DNA of 64,000 nt from Nitzschia sp. pyKryTriq1 (taxonomy: Eukaryota > Bacillariophyta > Bacillariophyceae > Bacillariales > Bacillariaceae), in contig OY101117.1 in NCBI GenBank assembly GCA_956465555.1, positions 620,001-684,000 on the forward strand. Reading direction: 5' to 3'. A model generated the notes under the pieces. That model was not told where the DNA came from, did not search any database, and worked only from the letters and a program-made list of their open reading frames with translations. Position 1 is the first letter of the stretch. Every line of letters starts with the position of its first letter. Below are positions 10,236 to 21,085 of this stretch, piece after piece. The translations under genes were made by a program, and so were the position numbers.

Positions 10236-13200
10236 CTAGTGGCCTGCTCGGAGCTTGCTGAGATCTTCTTTCGAAATGCTGTACGCAGCCTTCTCGATTT
10301 TGGCAGGAATTCCATCGCCGACCAAGGAAAATATAGCTTGGGCGCGAGAGCTCATTCCTGCGTCGCCGGGAAATGACTGAGAGCATTCACGGCCTTCTTG
10401 CATCAGCTCCGAGCAAAAGAGTCCACGCTCTGAAGGTGTGTGCAAATGGGGGCAGAGGTTTCCAAAGAGTCGAACCGAATCGGCAAAATTTAGAGGACCA
10501 AGATTGTACGGGTGCTCAACCTGTCCACCGATGGAAGGCTGCCCCAAAGAATACCTGCCAGTAAGGAGAACCTTAACTTGTTTTGTATCGTACAACAGTG
10601 TACTCAAAATCATGGGCAAATCTTGACCGTCATCAGAGTTTTCGAGCAATTCCGTGCGGTCAAAAACAATCAAGGCCTTGTCCGTTTTGAGACTCTTCGA
10701 TATGGTGTCTAGCATACCCTCCACCTCCATGTCGTCGTCGTACGAGAGATCCTTGCCGGCCTCTTGGAGCTTTTCGAGAAGCTGCCGCAGTAGAGAGCGG
10801 CATGAGACATTGCGTCCGCCATGTTTCGGCTTGATAAAGTAGATTCGTTGGATGTCGGTTATCGTGCTCGCGCGTTCATTGATGTAATGACAGAGCCCGC
10901 ATACGAGAGAGGAACGACCAATACCTTGTTCACCCAAAACATTCACCAGTCTCTTTTTCATCTTGAGAAAAGCCGTGAGGAGGTAATACATATCCACCTC
11001 CCGCCCAATGAAGAATTGAGGAGCGGTTGGTGAAGGGTCGTCCTGCATCATGTTTCGCGTACCCAGCTCCGAGCTCTTTGCCCCGAGTACCATCGCGCTG
11101 CGGGATCGAAGCATAAGACTGCGACGCTTTGACTTCGATGATTCGAGCCCCTGGTTCCTCGGTTGTTTGGGCCATTCTCGAACAGGTTTTGCTCTAAATA
11201 CGGGTACGTCATGATTCCCATCCCTTGGGAGCAACACAAATTTCTCCATTTCCTTGTCGGGGTCTTTGAGATTTGGTGTTGCTCTCACAGCCTTGCAGCC
11301 TTGATCGAAAGATTCCTTCACGGTGTTCCCAACGGCAAGAGCAAGATAAAACGAACGCGTAAATGCTAGAGCAGCGGTGTCCTTGAGCTCTTGCTCTTGT
11401 TGACAACAAACAACATGCGGGACTCCGGCAGAAGCAAAAGTTTCACCAGCCAGACCAGAGTGACATGCCGACACAAATACGAATTTGAACGGCGCTTCTC
11501 CGTCACGAACTATGAGTTCCTTAATGTCTTGCACGTTCAACCAATTTGGTCCACCCATACCATCTTCGAACGGGAGGAAATGAGGATGACCATGACCAGA
11601 GTAATGAAGACAGCTGCATCGCTTTGTTAGCGTTGCAAGAAGACGAGAGTGGTGGGCGTTGTCGAACGATAATTCAATGTCACGGGAAGCTTCTTTCATG
11701 CACTGCCAAAGTAGTTCCCTTTCCATATCAAAGTCCAATTTCGCGAATGCGTGGAGCTTGCTTGTCTCGTCAGCAAAAACCAAAGGAGCCGAAAAAAGGA
11801 CAGTAATCATATTGTCTCCTTCGTCCCAGGTCTCAATATTTTGCGTCATGACAGACTTTCGATCTGCTCCAAAGGAGACATCAAAATCTGTCTTGTTTTT
11901 TTCGTTAATCAATCCCAGACCAGGCAAATCATCCGACGGACAGGAAGAGTCAACTTCCTTGTCTTTGATCATTCGCACTATAGCATTTTTTCGAGATTTT
12001 CGAAGAAATTTCCCTAGGTTGAGCCTTTGTGTGTGGCTCAACGGCGGGCAGTTATTCTCAAGGAGCAAGAAGGACAAGCTACTTTCTGCATCGGATCCAT
12101 TGAGGTGTTCCAAAAGGAGATCGACGAGGGGGGCGCTGAATTTATTGCTTGATAGGTCGAGGTGGCATAGTGACGTGTTTTTTAGGAGCGACGACGCCAA
12201 AAGCTGATAGGTGTCGCCTTCCAAACCATTGTTCGAAAGATCGAGGAACCGAAGGCAAAGTGCGTTATGTTTCAACAACGCAAAAATTTCGAGGCCGGCT
12301 TCCCCTAGAAAAAGGTCATTGTCTGCCAGGAGCAACGTGTGGAGCGATGATTTCCACCCTGACTTCACCATCTTGACACCCAGTTTTTGGTTGTAGCGGT
12401 AATATTCAGTATAAGATCTCAAAACACGAACTACGTTCGTCCCACGACCGATCCTGTTTCCCGATAGGTCGAGCTGCTCCAAATTGCAACCCGAGTCCTT
12501 ATCATGCACGAGCTCGAGGACCAACGCTGCAATGTCGTCGCCGAGCTTATTTCCACTTAGATCAAGGATTGTCAAAGACGACAAAGGCATCGAATTAGGG
12601 CCACGCTTCGCTGAACCCGATTGTCCCAGCATACTGAAGAATGAACTCCAGGACTCCCTCGATATTTGGGACGAGTTGCGGATTCCGACGCATGAGAACT
12701 TTCCTTGGCTCTGCGCAACCGGTGGGGAATCAAAATCTCTCGCTACCGAAGTATTATCGTCACCTCCCGTGGAAAGTTTTCCCATAGTATCAATAATTGC
12801 GACGAGAGCTCTCAAATCTCTATCTTGCAGCACATTGTCAAACGTTAGATAGGACACCCAGGGAGGAAGAGATCCTGCCAAATTCGCCAGCAGGCCACCT
12901 CCTTCTTCTCCTTCGTTTTCTACTTCAGTGTCACGCATCATCAGCCAGTCGGCATTTCGCGAGAAAGACAGCGCAGTTATCATTGGGCAGAGGTACAATG
13001 TCTGAACAAGGGACTCGACAAACTCTCCCGCAAATGTGCTATTCGTGAAACCAAGACTCCAGCGTGCCTCTTCGGTATCGGAGAGACCTGCATGCTTCTC
13101 GCAGAGCCGCGCAAGAAGCTGCCCTTCTCGTCGAAAAGAGAAATATCGTCGTTGAGGCATCATTAATGCCCGAAAGTTGAAGCTTGAATTTGGCCGAAGA

Positions 13201-16200
13201 TCGTAGAAAGGAATGACATCATTTCGAAGCATCCTGGAAGGAAAACAGCAGTCAAGCAACTTTTCGATTCTTTCAGGCATCATTCCGACAGGACATTTAT
13301 CTGAGTCAGCAAAGGCAGAGGATTCCAAAGCGCGGCAATGCGACAAAATCCAGTCCTTCTCTACAAATGTGTCATTGAGTGGGAATACATGGTATTTCAA
13401 TGGGCTTTCTCCGTTCTGCTCTATCGCCTCGAGACGATGGCTGTGATCCAATCCGCTTGATCGGAGCATAATATCTCCACTCGATCGCTTGGGTGCAATA
13501 TCATTCAAGTAGACATTTTGATATTGTTGGAGCACCGATTCTCTGGCGTCGTACGAATCTCTGTCTCTTGTGAAGTTCTCGAACAAACCTTGCATCACCA
13601 TATTATCCTCTGACATCTCGCTTCTATCATCACTCGTCGATGTTAAACCAGAGTGGCCAGACGGCTGCCTCAGGAGTTTCTCGGTAGAATCGTTGTCAAT
13701 ATCTCCGAATGGAAGCTGCCACATCTCAATGACCTTTTCTCTAAGCTCAGCTCTTGCCATGGCTTGGAGTAGCAGTGCACGCTGCAGGCAGAACCAATCA
13801 ACCAACAACTTTGGGTTGTTACCCGCGACTTGAACAGTGATCTCATCTTCCGTGAAACCGAGTGAGAGAAGCACTTGGCTAGCTGCGTTTGAGAGATCAC
13901 TCTCTTCTCCGCTGAGAGACTTTAGTGCGAGGAGCTTCGGCAGGGACTTGTCAACAATGCGGATTTTCAATGGATCATAGCGAGCGAGTGCACCAAGGCC
14001 TTTGAGGGCGTCAATACTGATTTCTACCGCATCAGTTTGGCTTTTACCGCCATCGTTGCTGTCAAGGCGCACTAAAATACCATGAAGGGCATCGTGCACA
14101 GCAGTTGCCCAGCCTGCGCACCCTTCTGATGCTGCCGCGTCGGTGAGAAGCAATGGAGAAATATTAGCCAGCAAACGACAAGTCTCGTCGAGTAAGTCCG
14201 CCCTATCCGCCGATAGCGTATGAGGATTGTCAGACAGAGGCGTTGGACTGTAAGGCAAGGATGAAATCCATATAACGCATTCAAGACCTCCGCTTCTGAC
14301 AGTATCCAAGCAGCCCTTGACAAGCATTTCCCGGGGGCTCAAGGGTGGTGCACCAGACGGTCTTCGTTCTAGCTGACCTTTTGCAGACCCTTTCTGGGGT
14401 TCCAACATATTGGCTAGGCCGCGTAGAGCTTCGTGCACATCCTTCACCGATAAAAAAAGTGTACAATTTGGATCCTTGAAGTCCTCCTGAGCGTTTTCTG
14501 GGTCTCGAAGTGATATGATGGAGGCGCTGTCGTCCTTCAGAGTTTTCCCTAGTGCTCCACCGGCACCAACACTACAGAGTTGTAGCCGTGTCTGCCGAAT
14601 CTGATCTGTGTCCTCGCTCAGTACTCGCAAAGCTTCTACGGATACCGACCGAAGCTTGCCCGTATGCTCGAGCGCTATCTGAACAAAGGATCCATGTGCC
14701 CACCCTTCAAGAATTTCACTTCAAAGAACAAAATAAGCAAAGGAAGGATGGAAAATTTGCAATCAAACCAAACTACTGCCGCATATAAACTTACGTGATA
14801 ACTGTTTCTTGTTGATCAGCGGTTGCGGCGTCCACCGTTACGCCGTTCATTGACAAGGCCGTGGCTCGAATCATTGCACCAGCGGCGAGCTGCAGTAATG
14901 CACTCGCCGCAAAGTGAACCATATCTGCAGATGCGGGTGAGCTGTGTTCGTAAAGCAGTGCCACAAGATAACCCACACAACGTGCTTCAACGACCGCTGC
15001 ACGTGTGTGCGGGGCGACACAGAGTGCGGAAATCATCTGAGATACTGCGACACGAACATCGTGTCCAACCGACTCATTCAGTAGTTTCACGATTTCGCTG
15101 ACAGCTCCTTCATTGACAACTTGAGAATGAATCCAGCCTGCCATATATCTGTCATTGATCGAAATTAAATATCGAAGGGCAGAAGCTGCTGGACGAACCT
15201 TGTCGATGTCCCCTGATCTAATCCAATCCACCAAGGTGGTCAAAAGTCCTTCACGGACAGCAATTGGCCTTGCAACATCTACCTCGCAGACTTGCTCCAC
15301 GATACTATATCCTACGTCTAGTGGGTCCTCTGAAGGAGCATCTGAGATCTTTGCCACGTGCGTGATCAAGGTCACAGCCAGTTCGGTCAATTCTCGAATC
15401 TCAATGGACTCTTGACCTTGGTCAAATATGCCACCACCAGCTCGGCTACGGGCTCTGCTCATCCGGAGAGATGCGCTTGGCCTCAAAGTTGGCAGGGTCT
15501 GGATCGGCTGATCTTTGGTCGATTCGAGAAGTAAAAGCGGCTGAATTGCATTGATCCACAACACATTGACTCCCATGGATGCCGCAGTCAACATTTCCGC
15601 ACGAGAAATCAAAATCCCATCAGCTTCCACTGGGCCTGCAACCACCAAGAATCGAAGACACTCTATAATTTTCAGACCGACAGACGAAGAAGTTTGGGAG
15701 GAAACAACGAATGACGGTAGGATGTATGCCACAGCCATGCTCGCAACCACTTTGAGCAAGTTCGACGATCCTTTTGTGCGAAAAAGTGTCAGGAAGGAAT
15801 GCATACCTCCCGACGAACGAATTTCGTTCCGCAGAGCCGCATTTACTCTTGCAAATTTCATGAGGGCTAGAGCTGCTTCCACTCTCTTATCATTCGGCGC
15901 ACGAAGCATACAAATTAAGCTGAAGATATCTTCATTTTCCACAAGTAGTTCAATGGTGGGGCCTGCCAATGATGGCTTCTTCTTCTTTTCTTGTACTTTT
16001 GCTCTTTTCAGTGCTTCGTCTCCAGCAGTGATAGCTGAGCATATTCCATCATTCACTGCAAACAATTCTTCTAGGTTTTCGATTGCGTCGGCTTCCTCCA
16101 GGGCGCTGTTTAGCTTGCGCTGCAACTTCTCTTGATCTGCCTTGCAAGTTTCGAGCATGTCCAGAAGGGTATGGCGGTCAACATCACTTTGTTTTGACGC

Positions 16201-17916
16201 GTTCAGGAGAGCCTCTGCATGTTCTTTGGCAATTGGTACCTCATTTTTTGCCGCCACTGCGACAGAGGGTGCCAGTGGAAACTCTCTCGTTGTTTCATCA
16301 GACGATTCACGAGAGCTGCTTCTCTGTATTGTCGGCAGTGTAGCATTTGGACTGATGGCGCTTCTTGGTGGAGGAAGACTCATTGGGCGCCTCAGTGGGG
16401 GCAGCCCTGGTTCCGCACTGGGGGGACTGTGCGGCGATGGATTGTTGCTGGAATCAAGCTGGGTGCTCCCTGTCCGTCTTCGATTGGCTCGTTCTTGACG
16501 ACGTTGACCTCGTCGATTTCCAGTTCCTTCGTGAATTATCGTGTTTAGTCCGAGATCCATATTATATTGATCGGTCTCGGTCTCATAGACAGGAGAAGAC
16601 TTCGCGCGACCAGTTAGCCGCGGGAGCGGGGAAGCTGTTGCTGGATTATTCGTCGAGGGGCTGGGAATAGGCGAGGCTGTGGGTGGCATGGCATGTGGAT
16701 GATTCAAGTCAAAATGGTCCTCAAGGGCAAGAGCCATGCCACTAGGGTCATCATCTACCAAGCTTCTCAGTTTGTTTTGTACTCCATAGTAAGAAGGCCG
16801 TGTGGGCACTCCGCCACCCACGGGGCTGACCGGACCGGCGGTAGATGTACCGGTATTGGCGCTCATGCCATTTTGCATACCGGTATGCATAGAGCGCGTC
16901 GTGAGTCCTGATGGCCCACTTGACAATGGTGACTCAAGTCCGTGTACTTGATAGTAAGGCGATGGTGATGATCGTGGTACACTAGAATACACGGGTAACC
17001 TGGCCCTCGACATAGTTTGGTGATGTGAGTGACTCGATGCCAGCTGGGACGAGGTGATGTTCAAAAGGTCACTTCCTGGCCATCGAAACAAACATGTAGC
17101 GTCCATGCCAAAATTCCCTCGAAGAGCGTCGCCATTTCCGTGACGAAACGACGCAACCGGGTACCACTGGAAGTCTCTACTACGAGAGAAATTGGTGATA
17201 TGACTGGGAGGTACCACCAACGAGCCATTCCAGGTGAAGAAGACCCGATTCATCCCACTAAGCTCAACACCGCAACCAATAACATCACCACCTCTGAGCT
17301 GGACCCTCTGGTTTGCATCAAGGCACCGCCCATTCACCAAAAGTCCATCAGCTCCCCAGCCAATCGAATGAGGAATTTCACCAGGCCAGGATCCGGAGCT
17401 GCTTGGTTGGCCCATCAAACCGATTGCAATATCTGAACTTGATGGGTTGCTAGAAACGACCGATACTTCAAAATAGTACACAGGCGCAGGGCCACTGTCA
17501 TGCTCTGAGAGGCCCAGATGACCAGAGTCATCGTTGCTGTTTCGCCTGACCAGGCCAGTTATCAAATTTTGCGGAATAGGAGCGTCTGCGTAGACTGTTG
17601 ATTTAATGGCCGAGTTCATGGCAATACAGGTAGGATCCGCGTGCCGTAAGGATCTGTCATCTACGCGCCACGCAGTAGGAAGCGGACCGCCATGAACGCC
17701 GTTACGTCCCTGCGGAGCCGAAACACCCCTGGCTAGTCGAGTTGTGGGTTCCGCGGAAGGCGTGGAGGACATTGCCCCCAGCGGTAAAGGAGGCCCAATT
17801 TTATTACTCTCTCGAGACTTATTCTGCGGAGACAAGCGGGGCGATGAACTGTCGTGATGATTCGAATCCCCTCCACCGCGCTTACCACCATTTCTCTGTC
17901 TCAATAATCGCTTCAT
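10236..17916 (-). CDS. Giant SPRY-ARM-LRR-CHAT-NB-ARC protein, inflammasome-like
   Basis: Two exons (17916-14795 and 14718-10236) join over a 76-bp GT-AG intron to give about 2,534 residues. Splicing makes QETVIT|EILEGWAHGSFVQ, continuing the helical repeats. Domains in order: disordered basic N-terminus (1-140); SPRY (about 145-280); Ser/Pro-rich linker (281-575); a coiled segment with NLEELFAVNDG, similar to GAT-type helices (575-640); armadillo/HEAT helices (655 to about 1400); a region of unknown fold; leucine-rich repeats (about 1620-1940, e.g. LTILDLSGNKLGD, LRFLDLSNNGLEG); a CHAT protease (about 2010-2205) with His in LHYSGHGHP (about 2083) and Cys in FVSACHSGLAG (about 2126); and a C-terminal NB-ARC-like NTPase (2276-2534) with GREVD, P-loop GEQGIGRSS, Walker B ALIVFD, LLTGR and GDGIPAKI. 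Known CHAT proteases act in regulated proteolysis and cell death. A sensor-protease role is inference. Confidence 0.85.
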
Positions 17917-18962
17917 AATGACGAGTCTTACACTCGGTGTCGTAAACTAATGAGCAGATCCTAGTGGTAAGGACGATCTTTGCATACACGGTGAAGTGAA
18001 TGGATTCCAGATTTCGGAGATGTTTCCGCAGTGGGGCCGTCCACTCTACACGCCTTCCCTTTCAATAAAGCAGTCCAGACCCAATCTACCGGTAAAAACA
18101 CCAGAGGGAACTCGAAGTGTTGTCGAGGAAAACAAAATGATATAAAAGAGTTGGCGTTGATCAAGACAACACAACAACACCGCAGGCATCCGGCATGCAC
18201 GAAAGATGAAAGGCAGGATGCAGGATAGGATCGAGATCTCTCTTTTTGCTTCGCGGGCGCAGCCGGCAGCAGGCCGCCGGCCGGATGAAGAGCATCATCA
18301 CGTCAAAACGTGAAAAGCTAGCAGGCAGCTAGCGATCGTGCGTGAACCGACCAGCGCCAACGGTGTCTCTCATAAATATCAATCAATAAGTAGGAAAACG
18401 CTACTATCATAATACTTCAGCATTATTAATTTCGCTACCGGTACGTGTACCGGTGGACTACCGGTACACGTACGGTGGTGCCGGTACTACCGGTAGAGAG
18501 ATTCATCGCTCTCTCGACCGTCAAGGTAGTATCTAAATTAGACTGTGCACTTTTTCGCTGCTTTACGATATAGTCTCTCTCTCTAGTAGCGACTCATCAG
18601 GGGAAGGCTGCTAACTAGTACAAGGTACTGTAGAGCTGGCGGAGAAGAAACAACATTTTAGTACCAGTGCTGTACTACCCGACTATTCGTACCGGTACGA
18701 TGATACAAGTCAACTGTTCTTCTCTCAACCGGTACCGAGTATTCTAGAGCAGCAGTAGCTCTCGTAATTAAAACGAGTAGAATTATATCTTATCTCTAAT
18801 ACTATCTGGTAGAAAGCATGTAGAGACATGTCTTCCCCGGCATGCTGTGAGAGTCTGCTTGTCCTTCAAACTCAACATCCTAGTACGGTATGGATACTGG
18901 CTAATAGGGAGGGGGCGATGGCGGCTTCGGACTGACCGATTTCTTTGGAGTACCACAGTCTC
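17917..18962. other. Intergenic, upstream of the giant CHAT gene
   Basis: About 1.05 kb without a gene. The part near 17917 should hold the promoter of the CHAT gene and the part near 18962 the PARG 3' end. Between 18430 and 18740 there is a dense cluster of palindromic words, for example accggtacgtgtaccggt near 18437. Confidence 0.5.
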
Positions 18963-19856
18963 TCATATTGTTTCAATTTCAAACGATTTCGCAAAATATT
19001 TGTAGACGTTTGTGGATTCCTCAAACGGCACAGCGAAAATGACCTGCTTGAATCTCCTCTCCATATCGGGATGGAGAAGCGCACCATTGAATGCCTTGGC
19101 TACTTCTCGAGGCGAATTCTTGTTGATTCCACATCCCCATGGACCCAGAATGAGTGTCTCGGCACCATGGTGAGCTGCCACTTGTAGCACTCGAAGAACT
19201 CGTGACTGCATGATGAGAATCGCCAGGTCTTCTTCCTCTTTGCTTATCTTTTTGTTAAGCATCCCAGTATTGTAGTTGACGCAACAAGAGCTGATGATAT
19301 TACATGTAAATGGCTGGCAACTCAATTCCAGTTCTCGATTTCGAAAAATTGGTACGTATGGTGAATAAATCATGTTAGAACTGTACATAAGGACTCCTGG
19401 CTTCTTGTTGCTCGCGCCAGGTTTGGTCATTTGCTTGTGCAATTCGTAGAAGGATTTTGCTTGAGATGTGGATAGACATGCCAGCAGCCCACTGGTAGCT
19501 GCTAAATTTTCCTCTTGCTCCCAGGATCCTCGATTCAGCCCGCCACCCGGATTCTTGGCACTGGCGAAATTTAAAACCATGACATCTTCGGTTCTTTCTT
19601 CGTGCAGTCGATGCAGACATTGTGTTGTATTTTCTGTTGTCATGTAGATTTTCGTTTCATAAGGATTTGTGATAGCTGGTATTTGTAAGGAATCGTCAGC
19701 TCTGTGAAATTGCGTCCCTTGGCAGGACGCGTCCAAAACTTCCGACAAATTGACGAGTACGTTTTCGCCGGTCGAGGGATTCTTCACTACGTAGGATTTC
19801 TGCCGAATAATATCATTTGTTTCCTCGGCAATCTCAGTGCGCTTGCTTCTATCCAT
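18963..19856 (-). CDS. Microbial-type poly(ADP-ribose) glycohydrolase, macrodomain fold
   Basis: The 297-residue protein matches the bacterial/fungal-type PARG family (DUF2263, TIGR02452 kind). It has the PARG signature GGG-x-QEE in NFASAKNPGGGLNRGSWEQE (about residues 96-115). The preceding strand VMVLNFASA and later VLMYSSNMIYSPYVP and LILGPWGCGINKN blocks are the usual macrodomain core. It should hydrolyse poly(ADP-ribose) chains on proteins, in nucleus or cytosol; no targeting peptide is seen. Typical length for the family is 270-300, so it appears complete. The start is the only sensible ATG. The gene is divergent to the small plastid-protein gene at 20375 over about 520 bp. Confidence 0.85.
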   Translation of the reverse strand: MDRSKRTEIAEETNDIIRQKSYVVKNPSTGENVLVNLSEVLDASCQGTQFHRADDSLQIPAITNPYETKIYMTTENTTQCLHRLHEERTEDVMVLNFASAKNPGGGLNRGSWEQEENLAATSGLLACLSTSQAKSFYELHKQMTKPGASNKKPGVLMYSSNMIYSPYVPIFRNRELELSCQPFTCNIISSCCVNYNTGMLNKKISKEEEDLAILIMQSRVLRVLQVAAHHGAETLILGPWGCGINKNSPREVAKAFNGALLHPDMERRFKQVIFAVPFEESTNVYKYFAKSFEIETI

Positions 19857-20374
19857 TCTAGTCCACGATGTGATGTTATATTTGGGAGTTTACCATGCTC
19901 TAGTTGTGGCAGCAGATGATGAGCCGTCGTTTTCGTAAAATAAGAATCGCTCGGAAGCAGATAGTAGTAGGTAGAGAATAGTATAGAGACATCATAGAAC
20001 ATGAGAGGGCGGGAGCGGGGAGCAGAAGAAAAGCAGCAGTCATTCAAGCTTTGACTCCTTTGACCAAATCTCAGATGACCCCGCCCTGACGTGAGATGTG
20101 AGATTGTGAGAAAGATCTTTTGGGGCGAGTTTTCAAAAAATATTGATGCTCTCACACTATGGAAGCCAGCTAGCCCCCCTTTTTCCGATGACGTCTTCGC
20201 ACTTCGCGCCCAGGCCTCATCTTTCATCTTCTTTCCTCCTCGTTTCTTTCTTCACGAACAAACCTTTTGTTGGACACCACATATTTGATTTAATGCTTGT
20301 ACATTATTCCAATCTACGTTGCAAACCAAATAAACTGCCAGGTCTGTTGTCGATAGAAACAGCATAGGAAAACC

Positions 20375-20976
20375 ATGAATCATTTAGTGCTATCTCTTGT
20401 CGTGCTATTCGCTTTCTCGTCCGATGAATCCAACGCCTGGGTTCTTCCGACGGCTGGGGGGGCACGACCTTCGACCACGTTGTTTGGTGTAGATGCCATT
20501 TCAGTGAAAAGCTTGACGAATCACGAGGAAGAAGGGACACTACTATCAGAATCAATTGCCAAGTGGCTGGATGCTGAGGTGAGTGAGTGTGTCAGTCAGT
20601 CAGTCAGTTAACTGAGTGTGACTGCAAAGTTCGGTGTACTTGTATGCTCCACGTGGTCACATCGTGTCTCACACAACGTGACGGATCATTCACCTTTTTC
20701 GCAATAATTCAACTGCACCAATCAAAGTGGATGCCTCAGGAAATTCACGTGAAGATGGGAGAATCGGCGAAAGCTTCCTATATTGCAATGAGAGAAGAGG
20801 GAAAAGATGATTTGATGGATATAATGATGGAGGTGTCGACGAACTTGGATAAGAATTGGAAAGAATACGACAAGGATGCCTTTGTCAATGCTTGGGATGT
20901 TGGAAACTATGTTGCTGACTATTTGACGCAACGGTCGGGGAACGAGGGTTGTGAGTGCTCCTCTCAGATATTCTAG
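20375..20976 (+). CDS. Small conserved-looking protein, probably plastid-targeted
   Basis: Function not recognised. Exons 20375-20578 and 20728-20976 join in phase 0 at GAG|GTGAGT and CAAAG|TGG, giving about 150 residues and reading AKWLDAE|WMPQEIHVKMG. The N-terminus MNHLVLSLVVLFAFSSDES with the junction NA then Trp resembles a signal peptide followed by an aromatic-led transit peptide, suggesting plastid import. The mature part is small, acidic and helical, with WMPQEIH, EKG-like and AWDVGNYVADYL blocks that look like a folded domain. The TAG at 20976 is used; a GT at 20951-20952 could start another intron, so the C-terminus is uncertain. Its 3' end faces that of the NIT kinase only 109 bp away. 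Confidence 0.7.
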
Positions 20977-21085
20977 AACGTTGTAATATCTATCCTTTAA
21001 TCGATGACCCCTAACTTGAATGCATCGCGAAGAAGTTGCACTGTTATCGATAGCTAGCCAATCTGATTCGCAGGGTATGATTCCT

